Below are positions 10,275 to 22,434 of a stretch of 64,000 nucleotides of DNA, in pieces. Origin of the DNA: Hyperoodon ampullatus (lineage: Eukaryota; Chordata; Mammalia; Artiodactyla; Ziphiidae). Positions within the stretch are counted from its first letter, which is position 1. The number at the start of each line of letters is the position of its first letter. The notes under the pieces were generated by a model. That model was given only the letters and a program-made list of their open reading frames with translations, did not search any database and had not been told where the DNA came from. The DNA lies in contig OX457061.1 in NCBI GenBank assembly GCA_949752795.1, forward strand, positions 46,098,338 to 46,162,337, in the 5' to 3' direction. A program made the position numbers and the translations under genes.

Positions 10275-11404
10275 CGTATGTACTAAATGGTAGGCATTGG
10301 GTTAAATGCTTCATATGCATCATTTCATTTCATCACTCAGTTGTAAAATTAAAAGGTGAGATGCATGTACAGCCACAAATGCAGATGACTTTTAACTTAG
10401 GAACAGATTATCTTCCAGTCCACATTTCTGTCTACCAAGAAGCATCTCCCCAATGTTTATCATTTTGTCTAACCATGTTATTTACTGGGCTTCACCAATT
10501 CCACTGTCTCCTCATGCTCTAGCTTTTCTGCCCATTCTTTCTTATACTCCTTAGCTCCTCTCGTCTTTTTAACTTAATGTGCTCTCATTATAACGTTTCC
10601 CTGTTTCTTTAAAGAATACTTTTCTTCTTTAAAGAATCTTCTCCCCAGATGTGACACATTACAAAAACCAAAAACTTCTGGGCAAAGAAAAAGAAACACT
10701 AAAATGCATAACACCAAAAACGAATTTAGATAACATTAATATATGGAAATGAAGTATACATCAGCTTAGGACAAAATTTTGCTAACCCAATGTGCAACAT
10801 TAAAGTAATTTTGTTATCCCACTAATTATTTTCATATGGAATTTCAGCTATACCATAACAAAAAACAAATATGAATAGAGAAATATATTCTAATTATTCC
10901 TGCTACCTGGTTATTAATATGAGTAAGTTAAGAAAAAGCTTCCCAGTCCTAAACACAACTATATTTGGTAATAGGTCACCTGACAACAAATGTAGAGTTG
11001 CTGTTGCATTTGGATTAGTGCCTGAAGATAGTGTGAAATGAGGATACTCCCACTGCTGAGCTTTTCTGCTATGTCATCAGCTCACATCTGCTATTGGATA
11101 TGTTTCCAACATGACAGCAAAAGCAATCAAAACATGTTTTCTTATTAACTTGCTCCAAGTTTCAAAAGTCTGCCAACCACCAGTACAAACTTAAATAGTT
11201 CATTAACAGTATGTAATTAATATATTGAATAGCTATACCTAGTGATGCTATAATATGTGCCACAGGCTTTAAAGTCAAGAAATTATGTCTTTATTGATTA
11301 CAAATCTCAATATAAAAAGTTAATTTAGAATTACTATAATACTTAATATAATTATTCTAAAGTTAAGATGAAATATAAATAACAGGAAATCCCTGATGCT
11401 CCTT
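10275..11404. other. mostly unclassified sequence, possible MIR remnant at its start
   Basis: 10,276-10,345 ('aggcattgggttaaatgctt', 'catcatttcatttcatc') faintly resembles a reverse-oriented MIR. The rest, including 10,930-11,200, is not recognised. Frames are closed throughout. Confidence 0.35.
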
Positions 11405-11414
11405 CTGGACTCTT

Positions 11415-11532
11415 TTTTTTTTTGGCTGCACCACGGGGCATGTGGGATCCTAGTTCCCTGACCAGGGTTCAAACCCGTGTCCCCTGCAGTGGAAGCACGG
11501 AGTCCTAACCACTGGACCACCAGGGAAGTCCC
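11415..11532 (-). mobile_element. CHR-type SINE, S class
   Basis: Reverse orientation: T-run, 'ggctgcaccacggggcatgt', 'ttccctgaccagggttcaaa', ending 'accagggaagtccc'. Perfect 10-bp TSD 'ctggactctt' at 11,405-11,414 and 11,533-11,542. Confidence 0.95.
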
Positions 11533-12292
11533 CTGGACTCTTAAAAGTAAACTTCTGACAATTAAGGAGAAGTAACTCTCAGTATTAATTAATACTGGTA
11601 GTCCTCTATTTTTTTAACAGAATAATATAAAAATGTTTCTTTCAGCTTAGAAAGTAAAGCCTTTTTGTTCCCAAAATACACTACTAGGTTACAAGACTTA
11701 CCATACGCTATAGTCATTGACTGTTATTGGTACAAGGCTAGACAAACAGAAAAATGGTACAGAAGAGAGTATCCAAAAACAGATATATACAGAATCACCT
11801 AGTTTACAATGAAAACAACACTACAATTCAGTGGGTGACAGGACAGTGTTTTCAATAAATGGTACTAGAGCAACTGGATATCCACATAGAAAAATTAACC
11901 TTGACCCTTGTCTCACATCATTTACAGATAGATCACAGATCTAACTGCAAAACTAAAACTATAAAGGTTTCTAGATGAAAACACAGAAGTATATCTTCAC
12001 TCTGGAATTCCTAACCAGAGCAATTAGACAAGAAAAAATAAATAAAAGGCACCCAAATTTCCAAATTAGAAAAAATTATCTGTTTGCAGAGATGATCTTA
12101 TAAATAGAAAACCCTGAAGATTCCACACAAAACAAAAACAGAATAAACAAATTTAGCAATATTGCAAGATGTAAAAATCAACATCTAAAAATCACTTGTG
12201 AAAAAAAAGTATACAATAGCAATGAATTCAAAGAGGAAATTAAGAAAATAACTCTGTTTACAATAACAGCAAGAATAAAATACTTAGGCATA

Positions 12293-12498
12293 CGGAATTC
12301 CCTGGCAGTCCACTAGTTAGGGCTCTGTGCTTCCACTGTAGGGCGCACAGGTTCGATCCCTGTTCAGGGAATTAAGATCTCACATACCCCACAGCACAGC
12401 CAAAAAAATAAATAAATAAAAGGAAGAAATAAAATGTATGCTGTACGATGCTCTATTCTCACATGTATTTTTGTAATAAAGTATTTATATAAAAAAAG
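12293..12498 (+). mobile_element. CHR-type SINE, S class, with extra 3' sequence
   Basis: SINE body at 12,293-12,420 is followed by about 78 bases unlike any SINE tail in this window. These include AATAAA at 12,475-12,480 and end in A7 at 12,491-12,497. A perfect 21-bp duplication flanks the whole unit (12,272-12,292 and 12,499-12,519), so SINE and extra sequence inserted together. This is the signature of a 3' transduction or of retroposition of a longer transcript. Confidence 0.9.
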
Positions 12499-12953
12499 AG
12501 AATAAAATACTTAGGCATAAACTTAACCAAAGGTGAAAGACTTATACACTGACAACTACAAAACACTGCTGAAAGAAATTAAAGATGACACAAACAAATG
12601 GAAAGACAACCCATGTTCATGGGGTTAGAAGACTTAATATTGTTAAGCTGTCAATACTACCGAAAGCGATCTACAGATGAGATGCAATCCTTATCAAAAT
12701 CCCAATTATGATTTTTGCAGAAATAGAAAAAGTCATCCTAAAATTCATATGGAACCTCAAAGGACTCCAAACAGCTAAAACAATCTTGCAAAAGAAGAAC
12801 AAAGTTTGGAGGTCTCATACTTCCTGATATCAAAACTTAATATAAAGCTACAGTAATCAAGACAATGTGATATTGGCATAAAGACATTCACATTGATGGA
12901 ACACAACAGAAAGCCCAAAAATAAACCCTCACTTACATGATCGAATAATTTTT

Positions 12954-13157
12954 TCTTTTTTTTTTGCGGTACGCGGGCCTCTCACTGTTGTGGCCTCTCC
13001 CGTTGCGGAGCACAGGCTCCGGACGCGCAGGCTCAGCAGCCATGGCTCACAGGCCTAGCCACTCCGCGGCATGTGGGATCTTCCCAGACCGGGGCACGAA
13101 CCCGTGTCCCCTGCATCGGCAGGCGGACTCTCAACCACTGCGCCACCAGGGAAGCCC
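12954..13157 (-). mobile_element. CHR-type SINE, Y class
   Basis: T-run, 'gcggtacgcgggcctctcac', ending 'accagggaagccc'. TSD 'atgatcgaataattttt' at 12,937-12,953 and 13,159-13,175. Inserted in L1 ORF2 sequence. Confidence 0.96.
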
Positions 13158-13490
13158 TATGATCGAATAATTTTTGACAAGGGTGCCAAGCATTCAATGG
13201 GGAAGGTACAGTCTTTTCAACAAATGACAGAAAAACTGGGTATCTATATGGAAAAGAATGAAATTGGACCCTTACGTTACACCATAGACGAATATTAACT
13301 CAAAAATGGATCAAAGACCTATAACACGTAAATTTATAAAACTCTTAGAAGAAAATGGGAAGAGCTTCATGACACTCAGTTTGGCAATGATTTCTAGGAC
13401 ATGACATCAAAAGCACAGCAACAAAAGAAAAAAATGTAAATTGGACTATATCAAAATTAAAAATGTTTATGTATCAAATGACATTATCAA

Positions 13491-13721
13491 GGGACTTCCC
13501 TGGTGGTCCAGTGGTTAAGAACCCACATTCCAATGCAGGGGACATGGGTTCTATCCCTGGTTGGGGAACTAAGATCCCACATGCCACAGGGCAACTAAGC
13601 CCGCACACCGCAACTACTAAGCCTGCACGTCACAACTAGAGAGAAGCCTGTGCGCCACAAAAGATCCCACATGCCAAAGCAAAGATGCCGCATGCCACAA
13701 CTAAGACCCGACACAGCCAAA

Positions 13722-13766
<45 letters not shown>

Positions 13767-13773
13767 GTGTTTC
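13491..13773 (+). mobile_element. CHR-type SINE, long variant
   Basis: Head 'gggacttccctggtggtcca', body with 'cgcaactactaagcctgcac' and tail of ten or more AAAT units. TSD 'atcaaatgacattatcaa' at 13,473-13,490 and, with one change, 13,774-13,791. Body slightly shortened relative to the copy at 4,230. Confidence 0.94.
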
Positions 13774-14213
13774 ATCAAATGACACTATCAACAGAGTGAA
13801 AAGGCAACCCACAGAATAGGAGAAAATATCTACAAATCATATATCTGATGAGGGATTAATATCCAAAATATATATAGTGAACTACATACAACTCAACAAC
13901 AACAGGATTAAAAATCAGACAAAAGACAACTAGACATTTCTCCAAAGAAAATTTACAAATGGCCAATAAGCACAGGAAAAGATGCTCAACAGCAACAGTC
14001 ATTAAGGAAACATAATGACTAAACCACAAAACCACAATGAGATACCACTTTATAGCCATTAGGATGGCTATTTACAAATCAAAACAACAAAATAAATGTT
14101 GGTGAGGATGTGGAGAAACTGGAAACACTTTTCATGCAGTGCTGGTAGGAATGTAAAATGGTGCAGCCACTATGGAAAACAATAGGGTGGTTCCTTAAAA
14201 AATTAAAAATAGA

Positions 14214-14424
14214 GGGCTTCCCTGGTGGCGCAGTGGTTGAGAGTCCGCCTGCCGATGCAGGGGACACGGGTTCGTGCCCCGGTCCGGGAAGATCCCACAT
14301 GCCGCGGAGTGGCTAGGCCTGTGAGCCATGGCTGCAGAGCCTGCGCGTCCGGAGCCTGTGCTCCGCAACGGGAGAGGCCACAACAGTGAGAGGCCCGTGC
14401 ACCGCAAAAAAAAAAAAAAAAAAA
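14214..14424 (+). mobile_element. CHR-type SINE, Y class, at an L1 discontinuity
   Basis: Standard Y copy with 19-A tail. No TSD found. L1 sequence before it is near the 3' end, while L1 sequence after it is from a more upstream ORF2 region, so the SINE sits at a break in L1 order. Confidence 0.94.
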
Positions 14425-14730
14425 CGCTAAAGGAAATGATTGATGAATTTTATAACATGAAAATTAAACAATTCCACATGACACAGCAAAATACACCATA
14501 AATATGGTTAAAGGCAAAACCACAAACTAGGGAAGATGTATATAACTTCTGACAAAAGGTTAATATACTTACATAAAGAATGCTTCTAAATCAAAGCATA
14601 AAGACAAACCTGTCTATAGTAAAACAGGTAAAGGATGTGAACAAGCCAAAAACAGAGAAATACATTCTACTACTTAGCAGACTTTTCATGGACTCACCAG
14701 GACTTTGAGAAATTTAGATAGAAAACCACT
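14425..14730 (+). mobile_element. L1 ORF2 fragment
   Basis: 'tgatgaattttataacatga' and 'gcaaaatacaccataaatat' fit an L1M ORF2 segment. Decayed. Confidence 0.5.
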
Positions 14731-17545
14731 CCTATATGCAAAATGAGTCAGCAATTTTTACAAATATAAATATTTGTAAATTTTTTTGTATATACCAGTG
14801 GGAAGTCAGAGTATACAGCATATAATTCAGCCAAGCATAGAGAAATATATGCGAAGCATCAAGTTTATCAAAAGAAGAAAAGGAATCTAATAGTATTCTG
14901 CCTACATATACTATCTTCTGCATTCCTACCTAACTAAACACCAAGAAAGACACTACAGTTTCTCGAGCAGGAGACTGGCATAATGAACAAGGAGGTATTT
15001 GATAAGGGTATGCATGACAGCTGAAGGGGTTTAAATTAACTCACCAGATATGAAGGGGGGAAAAGTCTAGATTTTGATAGTGGCAATGGCAAAAGAGGAA
15101 AAGGAGCAAATTGCTAACTCTTGGCTCTGTTTCTCATATCAAATGACAAGCAACAACATTTTATTACCAAAGGTGAAAGCAGATCAACAAACATACCTCC
15201 AGTGACAATCATCTGGAGAAGAAACAACAGAATGAAAAGATTTAAAACCCCTTTCTTCACTAAACCATATTTTACTCTGTCAAATAATAATAAAGCTTAA
15301 TATAATTACTTGTAATCTTTTTTCAAAATCAAAAATTTCTCAACTACAGAAAATAGATCCTCACTAAAATTGCAGAGGACAGAAACTAGATCTTATCTTG
15401 CATTATCTAATTACCGAAGAATAGCTTGTTAAAACTTAACACTGAGTCAACTCATATTCTCTTTTACCACACCACCCCCAGAAAGAGAAAAAGTAGGTGT
15501 CAGACATGACAAACAAGTAAAAAATGGGTATTGATGTTATACAACCACGGATCTGTGAAAATTCTGATTTCAAACACATATGAATTCAATAATGAACACA
15601 TGTGACATACAAGAACTCATTTAGAAAAGGTATTGGCAGCAATGCTTTTACTTAGCCAAAGAGTGCTATGGAATATTATGCCATGCCAACATAACGAGAC
15701 GTTGCATCCTCACTCTCTCAAAATGGTACTTGCTGTTTGAGACCTAACTAATGATAGAAAAATGTTAGGGAAAAGCCATTAGGAATCAGAGGCAATAAAA
15801 TACAAACTTATACCAAAGGCTAAGATGTCAGGAGAAAAAGAGGCTTATGTATCAATATTTGGCATGTCATGAAAGTGTTATTCCCAATTAAGAGAATTTT
15901 CTTTGGCAAAATTACTTGGAAAATCTGCATTCCTAAAATGCAATTATATTAAAATAAAATAGCTTGAACACCCACAAGGATTATATGCTAAACATTAAAT
16001 TTATTTTTAAATAATCAAATTGTGTTTTACTGAATACAAAAATCATTCTGTAAAACAAAAAAAAGCTTAAATAAGGTCTTCTATGTCACACAAAAACATA
16101 GGGGAAAAAGTCCTAGTTCTAATAAGTTTTCCAAAATAAAGACATAAAAAGAAAAACAGTATCTACAAGTCCATCCCAGTCTTAAGATTTTATGATGACC
16201 TTCCATGTTAAAACAGGGATATTCTCAAGGGTCTAAAACTGTCAAGGTAGGGCAGGAATTCTAAACTAAACTTGGGCAATGAGCCTTAACAAATTTAAAT
16301 ATAAATTGTCCTTCCTAGTTCAGCTGTTTTCATGAGGATCCAAGTGTGTCAGCTTAGGGCAGGTACTAATCTACCAAGAGATAAAATACACAAAGCGACA
16401 CTATAGTAGCAATTACATATACTGATAAGATAATGAACATTTTCAAAGTAAGAATTTATAAAGGCTAAATGGTTTTCAAAGTATTTGCATTTCTGCTCCC
16501 AAATACAGGCACCATAACTCATAGTGTATTTTTAAAAGGCATTAAAATGAACTCTTCTATAAACTGAAATGTAAAGAAAATAGACTATTACATGGCATAG
16601 TCCTAGAGTGGAATACAATAGTTTAGTAATAATTATAATTAGAAATTTAACATTTATACCGTATTATTATAGATCATCAATTTCCAAAAACCTAAGCTTA
16701 ACGAAGTATAATTATTGCCTTCACCTGTTCCCCTGGTAACTGTCTTCATATTTTCTTTAATCTCTGATTAGAATATAACAGTAAGAAGACATTTTATAGG
16801 AGAATAAAGAGCACTACCTCAAAATAATGGTAAGCCATCTTTCTAAATCTAACCTAGCCTTCCTGAGAGGATTCTGAAGATACATCAGGTACTACATCAA
16901 CTGTTATTTACATCACTCAGTAATGTACTACAGGTAGATATGTGAAAGTGCATAAGTATTTTATCTGCAATGAATGAATAGGTTAGCTTTTACTATATGC
17001 GATTATTCCATGAGTTCCAAAAAAAAAAAAATCTAAATGAGCAGTATTAGTGCCTTAAAAAGTTAGTGTCTTAGCCTCAGAGTAGTATAAAACAGAATAT
17101 GACCCAAGACTTCCTAACTTATATGTAAAAAAAATGAAAAAAGCTACCCCTTTAAGGATTTAGCTCTTATTAAGGAACAATTCTGAACGACAAAAAATTC
17201 TTAAGTCACTGTATACTACTATAAGCAAAACAGCTTGCATGCCTTTCAACAATTAGTCAATTTTTTGCATAGTTAAAGCATAAAAGGTTAACAATCTCAC
17301 CAGTCTAATCAGCTAGCTGAGTTATTTCTCTCACACATGCACACACACAAGACTAAATACTACCTTATAAACTAAATAATACCTAATATGACTTTCAAGT
17401 ACAGGAAATAATACTTTCTAACCTAAAATTATTTAAAAGTCAATACTAATTGTGGTTTGAACACAGAAGAAGAAACTTAAGTATTCACCTCTACTCTCTT
17501 CTGAAACCCTAACAAAAAGACCATAAGAAGAATAAAGATATATAT
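14731..17545. other. 2.8-kb AT-rich stretch without recognised repeats
   Basis: No SINE, LINE, LTR or DNA-element wording was recognised and no exon with paired splice sites was found. It contains short A-runs (e.g. 17,022-17,031). It looks like unique intronic or intergenic DNA, or repeats too old to read by eye. Confidence 0.45.
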
Positions 17546-17560
17546 AAAATCAAAAGGATA

Positions 17561-17765
17561 GGGCTTCCCTGGTGGCGCAGTGGTTGAGAGTCCGCCTGCC
17601 GATGCAGGGGACACGGGTACGTACCCCCGTCCGGGAAGATCCCACATGCCACGGAGCGGCTGGGCCCGTGAGCCATGGCCGCTGGGCCTGCGCGTCCGGA
17701 GCCTGTGCTCCGCAACAGGAGAGGCCACAACAGTGAGAGGCCCGCGTACCGCGAAAAAAAAAAAA
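17561..17765 (+). mobile_element. CHR-type SINE, Y class
   Basis: TSD 'aaaatcaaaaggata' perfect at 17,546-17,560 and 17,766-17,780. The B box is altered to 'gtacgtacc'. End 'gcgtaccgcg' plus A-run. Mutations in the promoter suggest it is now silent. Confidence 0.96.
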
Positions 17766-17981
17766 AAAATCAAAAGGATAAAGAAAATATAAGAGGACAG
17801 TGGACCAGATATTGAGAGAATATTGCAATATGAAAAAAGATGAATTTAGCAGACTGGTAGAAGGCTGAAACCTAACAGGATAGGGGGGAGAGAATGGGAG
17901 AGAATGAGGGGTTGAAGCAAGCTCTTGTGTATAGATAAATCTGAAAAGGCTTAGGATCGAAACAGTTTGAAAGTCAAGGTG

Positions 17982-18284
17982 AAGGCTTCCCTGGTGGCGC
18001 AGTGGTTGAGAATCTGCCTGCCAATGCAGGCGACACGAGTTCAAGCCCTGGTCTGGGAAGATCCCACATGCCGCGGAGCAACTGGGCCCATGAGCCACAA
18101 TTACTGAGCCTGCGCGTCTGGAGCCTGTGCTCCGCAACAAGAGAGGCCACAATAGTGAGAGGCCCGTGCACTGCGTTGAAGAGTGGCCCCCGCTTGCCAC
18201 AACTAGAGAAAGCCCTCGCACAGAAACGAAGACCCAACACAGCCATTAATTAATTAATTAATTAATTTTTTAAAAAAAGAGAGA
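17982..18284 (+). mobile_element. CHR-type SINE, I class
   Basis: The middle reads 'gcgcgtctggagcctgtgct', as in the Y class. It retains the L-like tail 'gaagacccaacacagcc' and (TTAA)n. TSD 'gaaagtcaaggtg' at 17,969-17,981 and 18,285-18,297. Confidence 0.95.
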
Positions 18285-18309
18285 GAAAGTCAAGGTGTGA
18301 GACAGGGCT

Positions 18310-18770
18310 GAAAATAAAAGGATAAAAGGTGTATAAAGTTATAAGCAGTTAAACAACACATAAATCTCTTCCTCTGGCTCTTCAGTCAGGTGACTACCCC
18401 TATATGGCAGAAGGTTTGTACTCTGGGAAGGTTAAACAAGAGAACCACTAGCTGAGAGCAGAAATAAGATTTATTGAAAAACAAGGAGATTAAATAAAAC
18501 TCTGTAAATGCTAAAACCACAGGCTCGTCCCATTCATGTACCCAATCCAGACACCAGTCGTTTCTCTCTCAGGTGGAAGATTAGAGGATTCCTATCCAGA
18601 GAAACTACTCACTCAAGAGAAAAGGCCTATAGATACTGATACTCGTGGGTTTCCCATAAAAAAGTCGATGCCCTAATCTAAACTCGTTGAGACCCACTAA
18701 TCAACAAGGTGCACTCACACAGTTTCCCACTTGCAGCTTCTTAGTGATTCACTCTTAAATATAAATCAAG
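18310..18770 (+). repeat. ancient dispersed repeat (pair with 28,741-29,690)
   Basis: 'ggcagaaggtttgtactctg', 'ggtggaagattagaggattc' and 'ctcaagagaaaaggcctat' have related counterparts around 29,140-29,230. Probably L1M/L1ME-associated UTR sequence. Subfamily not identified. Confidence 0.4.
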
Positions 18771-19690
18771 GGCTAAAGAAAACTAGAAATTTTAGGAAAA
18801 CCTCCAAAATGAGAGGCAAAATTAGAAGAAAAAAAAGTAAAAAGCAACTAAGAAGATAGAGACAAATGAAATGAAAAACAACACTATAATTAATATCTTC
18901 AGGTAATTTCTGTTTCACAAAACAGTAACATTAAGTTATGAAAGGGGTAAACGTGGAAAAAGAAAGCCTTCCAGTTAATAACAAGATAACCATAGTTAGA
19001 GAAGCATATTGAATTATTTATGGGTAAAATGGCATGATGTCTAAACCTGCTCTCAGAAACGAGAGAGAAATGAAACATTGGCAAATTGTTAATCACTAAA
19101 TTGGGTGATAGGTAGATCATAGTTCATTTTAAGATTCTCTCCCCACTTTTGTTTATGTTTACATTTTCAGTAATAAAGTTTTTTAAATGACCAAAATTTT
19201 AAAACACATTTCAAAAGATTGTGAAGATTAAAGTTGAGAAAATTATTTAGAGTAGAACAAAAAGACAAAAATGTAGAAAATACAAGAGAACATGAAAATT
19301 AGAGAATCAATCTAACTCATCATCTAAGTAATAGGAATTCCAGAAAGAGAGAAAAGATGTCAGAAAGATAATTAAAGAATTTAATAAAATTTCCCAGAAC
19401 TAAAGGACTAGAGTTTCCAGAGAAGCCTTCAAAGTAAGGTAAGTATAATAAATGATAAAAGACCTAAAACGAAATCAAGAATAATCTATTTGACCATATG
19501 GAAAACGGTATTCAAAGGGGTTTTACAATTCTATTAGAGAATTTAGAATCATAAATGAGAGTGACAAAGGAAACCAAGGAAAATGGGAAAACAAGACAAT
19601 TATTAACTCCAGGAAAAATAAAAGATTTTCCAAGAAAGGAAATGTAATCACACTGTACAGCTGGGGACGGAGTCAACATAATACTTACAT
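18771..19690 (+). mobile_element. decayed L1M/HAL1-like sequence
   Basis: 'aatttaataaaatttcccag' plus 'agagtttccagagaagcc' parallel the better preserved sequence at 40,980-41,020. No readable frame. Confidence 0.4.
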
Positions 19691-19692
19691 AA

Positions 19693-19850
19693 TAGCTGTC
19701 CCTCAGTATCCATGGTTTCAGGACCCCCATGGATACCAAAATCTGAGGGTGCTCCAAGTCCCTTATATAAAATAGCATAGTATTTGCATTAACCTACACA
19801 CATCCTCCCATATACTTTAAATCATCTCTAGATTACTTGTATAAGATGAC
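19693..19850 (+). mobile_element. Tigger-like DNA element, one end
   Basis: 'gtccctcagtatccatggtt', 'ggataccaaaatctgagggt' and 'tttaaatcatctctagatta' match the 5' part of a pogo/Tigger-derived element. The opposite terminal repeat is missing. Confidence 0.7.
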
Positions 19851-19869
19851 TAAACTGTTAGGTTCCATA

Positions 19870-20460
19870 ACAGCAATTCAAAAGAAAATGTTAAAAATTG
19901 AAAAATCATTTACAGTATCAGCACATCATTTAGAAATCTGGAAGTAAAAGCTGTATCAGAAAACAAGACTGAAAAGAGGAAATAAAGGAGGGAACAGGTA
20001 AAACAGGGTACTGCTATTTAACATCATAAATCTAGAAGTATTTTTTAATAACTATGTACACATTATTCACAATAGCCAAAATATCCCAAGAATTCAAATG
20101 TCCATCAACAGACTAACAGACAAAAGGAAATGTGGTATATACATACAACAGGATATTATTCATCCTTAAAAAAGAAGGAAACCCTACCATTTGCAACAAC
20201 ATGGATGGCACTGTGCTAAGTGAAGTCAGTTACAGAAGGACAAATATTGCATGATTCCACTTATATGAGGTATCTATAAAATAGTCAAACTCACAGAAGC
20301 AGAGAACAGAATGGTGGTTGCCAGGGAATGGGGGGAGGGGAAATGAGGAAGTTGATGTTCAAAGGGTATAAAGTTACCAAAAAAACAACCCCCCAAAACC
20401 CCAAAAAACCCCACAACTATATACACATATTATTTTGATAAAAGTAAAACAAAATAAAGA
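19870..20460 (+). mobile_element. L1 ORF2 C-terminus to 3' UTR
   Basis: 'acaatagccaaaatatccca', 'aaatgtccatcaacagact', 'ggaaaccctaccatttgcaa' and 'cagaatggtggttgccaggg' run in normal L1 order. The A/C-rich junk at 20,380-20,410 marks the decayed tail. Confidence 0.8.
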
Positions 20461-21250
20461 CTGCCTGCGGGGAGGGTGGTGAAAGAACAGGGTGGTGAAA
20501 AGTTTTTACATTTTGTCCTTAGTTCTCCCCTGTTTATGCTTTGGGATAAGACTGCCTGTCCCTTTCTCCAAATAAATCAACAGTCTAATCACACTTTGCA
20601 GTGTAAAGTCAGGACAGTGCAAAAGCCTTGCTACTACAGGGGGATCAGCTCGGTGCTTTGTGACCACCTAGAGGGGTGGGAGAGGGAGGGTGGGAGGGAG
20701 ACACTAGAGGGAGAGGATATAGGGATATACGTATACATATAGCTGATTCACTTTGTTATACAGCAGAAACTAACACAACAATGTAAAGCAATTATACTCC
20801 AATAAAGATGTTTAAAAAAAAAAAAAAAAAAGCCTTGCTACTGTAAGCCACTGAGGAAAACGGGTGCAAGGTGATTAGTTTACCCTCGGCATTCACTCTT
20901 CCAAGCCTTTCTTCCTTTCCTCCTCCAGATCCCCAGGGAGGATAGATTATAATCTAAGGCCTCCTTCCACTACTTTTTCCCATGAGTTTCAAAGTAAAAC
21001 CCTGTCCAGTGTTGTTGTATGGTGAAGTGGCAGCAAACAGGAATGACCGACACTGATTTAATGGTGCCTGGGGCTCATTCTTCCCCTAGAAATGTACACA
21101 GACTTCGACCTGGACTTTAATTATTTCCCCAAAATAGTAGCTGAAAGCCAAACACAGTAGCTGAAAACCTCAGGAAAAAGCAGCTAATGAACCAAAATAA
21201 TCACCTGAAGATACATACAACTATAGTAAGAGACAGATAGAACCAGACAA
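20461..21250. other. unclassified sequence around a recent L1 insertion
   Basis: 20,461-20,635 and 20,843-21,250 are somewhat more GC-rich than the surroundings and were one continuous stretch before the L1 at 20,636 inserted. They could be an old LTR, but no TATA/poly(A) arrangement was found. Confidence 0.35.
20636..20827 (+). mobile_element. 5'-truncated L1 3' end
   Basis: 190-base insert: 'gatcagctcggtgctttgtg', G-rich tract, 'tgattcactttgttatacag', 'tccaataaagatg', poly(A). TSD 'aaaagccttgctact' at 20,621-20,635 and 20,828-20,842. Confidence 0.95.
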
Positions 21251-22160
21251 CAAATACCATTTCAATTCTTTATTTCCTTAAATATACTACCACGCTTATT
21301 TTAGTTCTCGATCCATCTGTTCCAAAACCCAACAATTTGTTACCTTTAAGATTTAAAAAAATTGGAAAAAATAAAAGGATAGAAAAATGTACTAAGAAAA
21401 AATAAGCTAAAAGAAGCTGGAGAAACAATCTGATAAAATGCAATTCAAGACCAAAAAATGCCTTTAACAAACAAAGAAGGACAGTACATACATTTATAGA
21501 TTGGCCAAAATAAGAAAGCTGCATATTGTTAAGTGTTGGCAAAGATAAAAGAAATATGCACTGTTAGTTAAGAGTACAGATTCATTTCTTCCCTATTCTA
21601 TTCCCTATACTAGAGAACAATCCTACACTCTTCAGTCAAATTAAGTATGCATCCCCTATGATCCAGCAATTCTGCTCCTGGCTCTGTATTCCAAAGAAAT
21701 TCTCATAAAGGTACATAACAAGATCCACACCTGGATGTTCACTATATATAGCAGTGACAATCACGAAGTAAAGATGGAGTCAACCTGGGTGGTCATCATT
21801 GAAAGTCAACAGCTAAGTTGTGATGGACTCGTACTACAATATTAAGTAACAGTCATGAGCAATTTAGGTGTATACATAGCAACATGGATGGATCTTTAAA
21901 ATATACTGCTTAGGAGGAAAAAAATTAATAGAAAGAAATAGGAAAAACAATACCTAAATAACATAAAGTACATGTACATGAACAAAACACATTGTATAGG
22001 AACAAGAACAAGTAAAGTAGAATGGTTGCCTATGGCAGGAGGAGAGAAATGAAAGTGGAGTTTGGGGATAAAAGGAAGGAAATAATGAGAGGCATAATTT
22101 GCACAGACTAATGACAACAATGTGCTATAAACTGAGAATTATGATTAATTTAACCCTCTG
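21251..22160 (+). mobile_element. decayed L1M-like sequence
   Basis: 'tatgatccagcaattctgct', 'gcaacatggatggatcttta' and 'gaatggttgcctatggcagg' are L1 3'-region phrases. Earlier parts are weaker. Confidence 0.55.
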
Positions 22161-22434
22161 CACCTAAGATCCAAAAAGAAAATGTTGTGGGTGGATAATC
22201 AGCAAAAATTTGAAAATAATTCAAGAATGGTGATAATACATAATAGAATTAAAATAGAAAAGTTAAAGACACTAAGACTTGCTTTGGAAGAGAGAATTCT
22301 TTCACACAGCCAGAACAAGTCCTGAGGGTAGGCCTTAAATAAATACTACTTGAAAATTTTTTTGCAGTCCTGGAAAACAGTTCCTACATAAATGACCTAC
22401 TCACTTGCCTTTTTCTCTGTTAAAAATTAATCTT
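22161..22434. other. unclassified sequence
   Basis: Nothing recognised. Confidence 0.4.

Larger units (their letters stand above)
11700..14212 (+). mobile_element. L1 ORF2 / 3' region, composite with three SINEs inside
   Basis: 11,700-12,000 is ORF2 C-terminal sequence. From about 12,005 the order restarts further upstream in ORF2 and then runs collinearly to the 3' region ('ggtgaggatgtggagaaact', 'ggtgcagccactatggaaaa'). Hence there are at least two L1 copies. SINEs at 12,293, 12,954 and 13,491 interrupt the second copy, each with a TSD that restores L1 continuity when removed. Confidence 0.85.

Noticed and set aside
17550..18221. A 223-codon minus-strand open frame
   Set aside because: It runs antisense through two separate SINEs (17,561 and 17,982) and the short sequence between them; the ends match SINE-derived peptides and no family resemblance exists in the middle.
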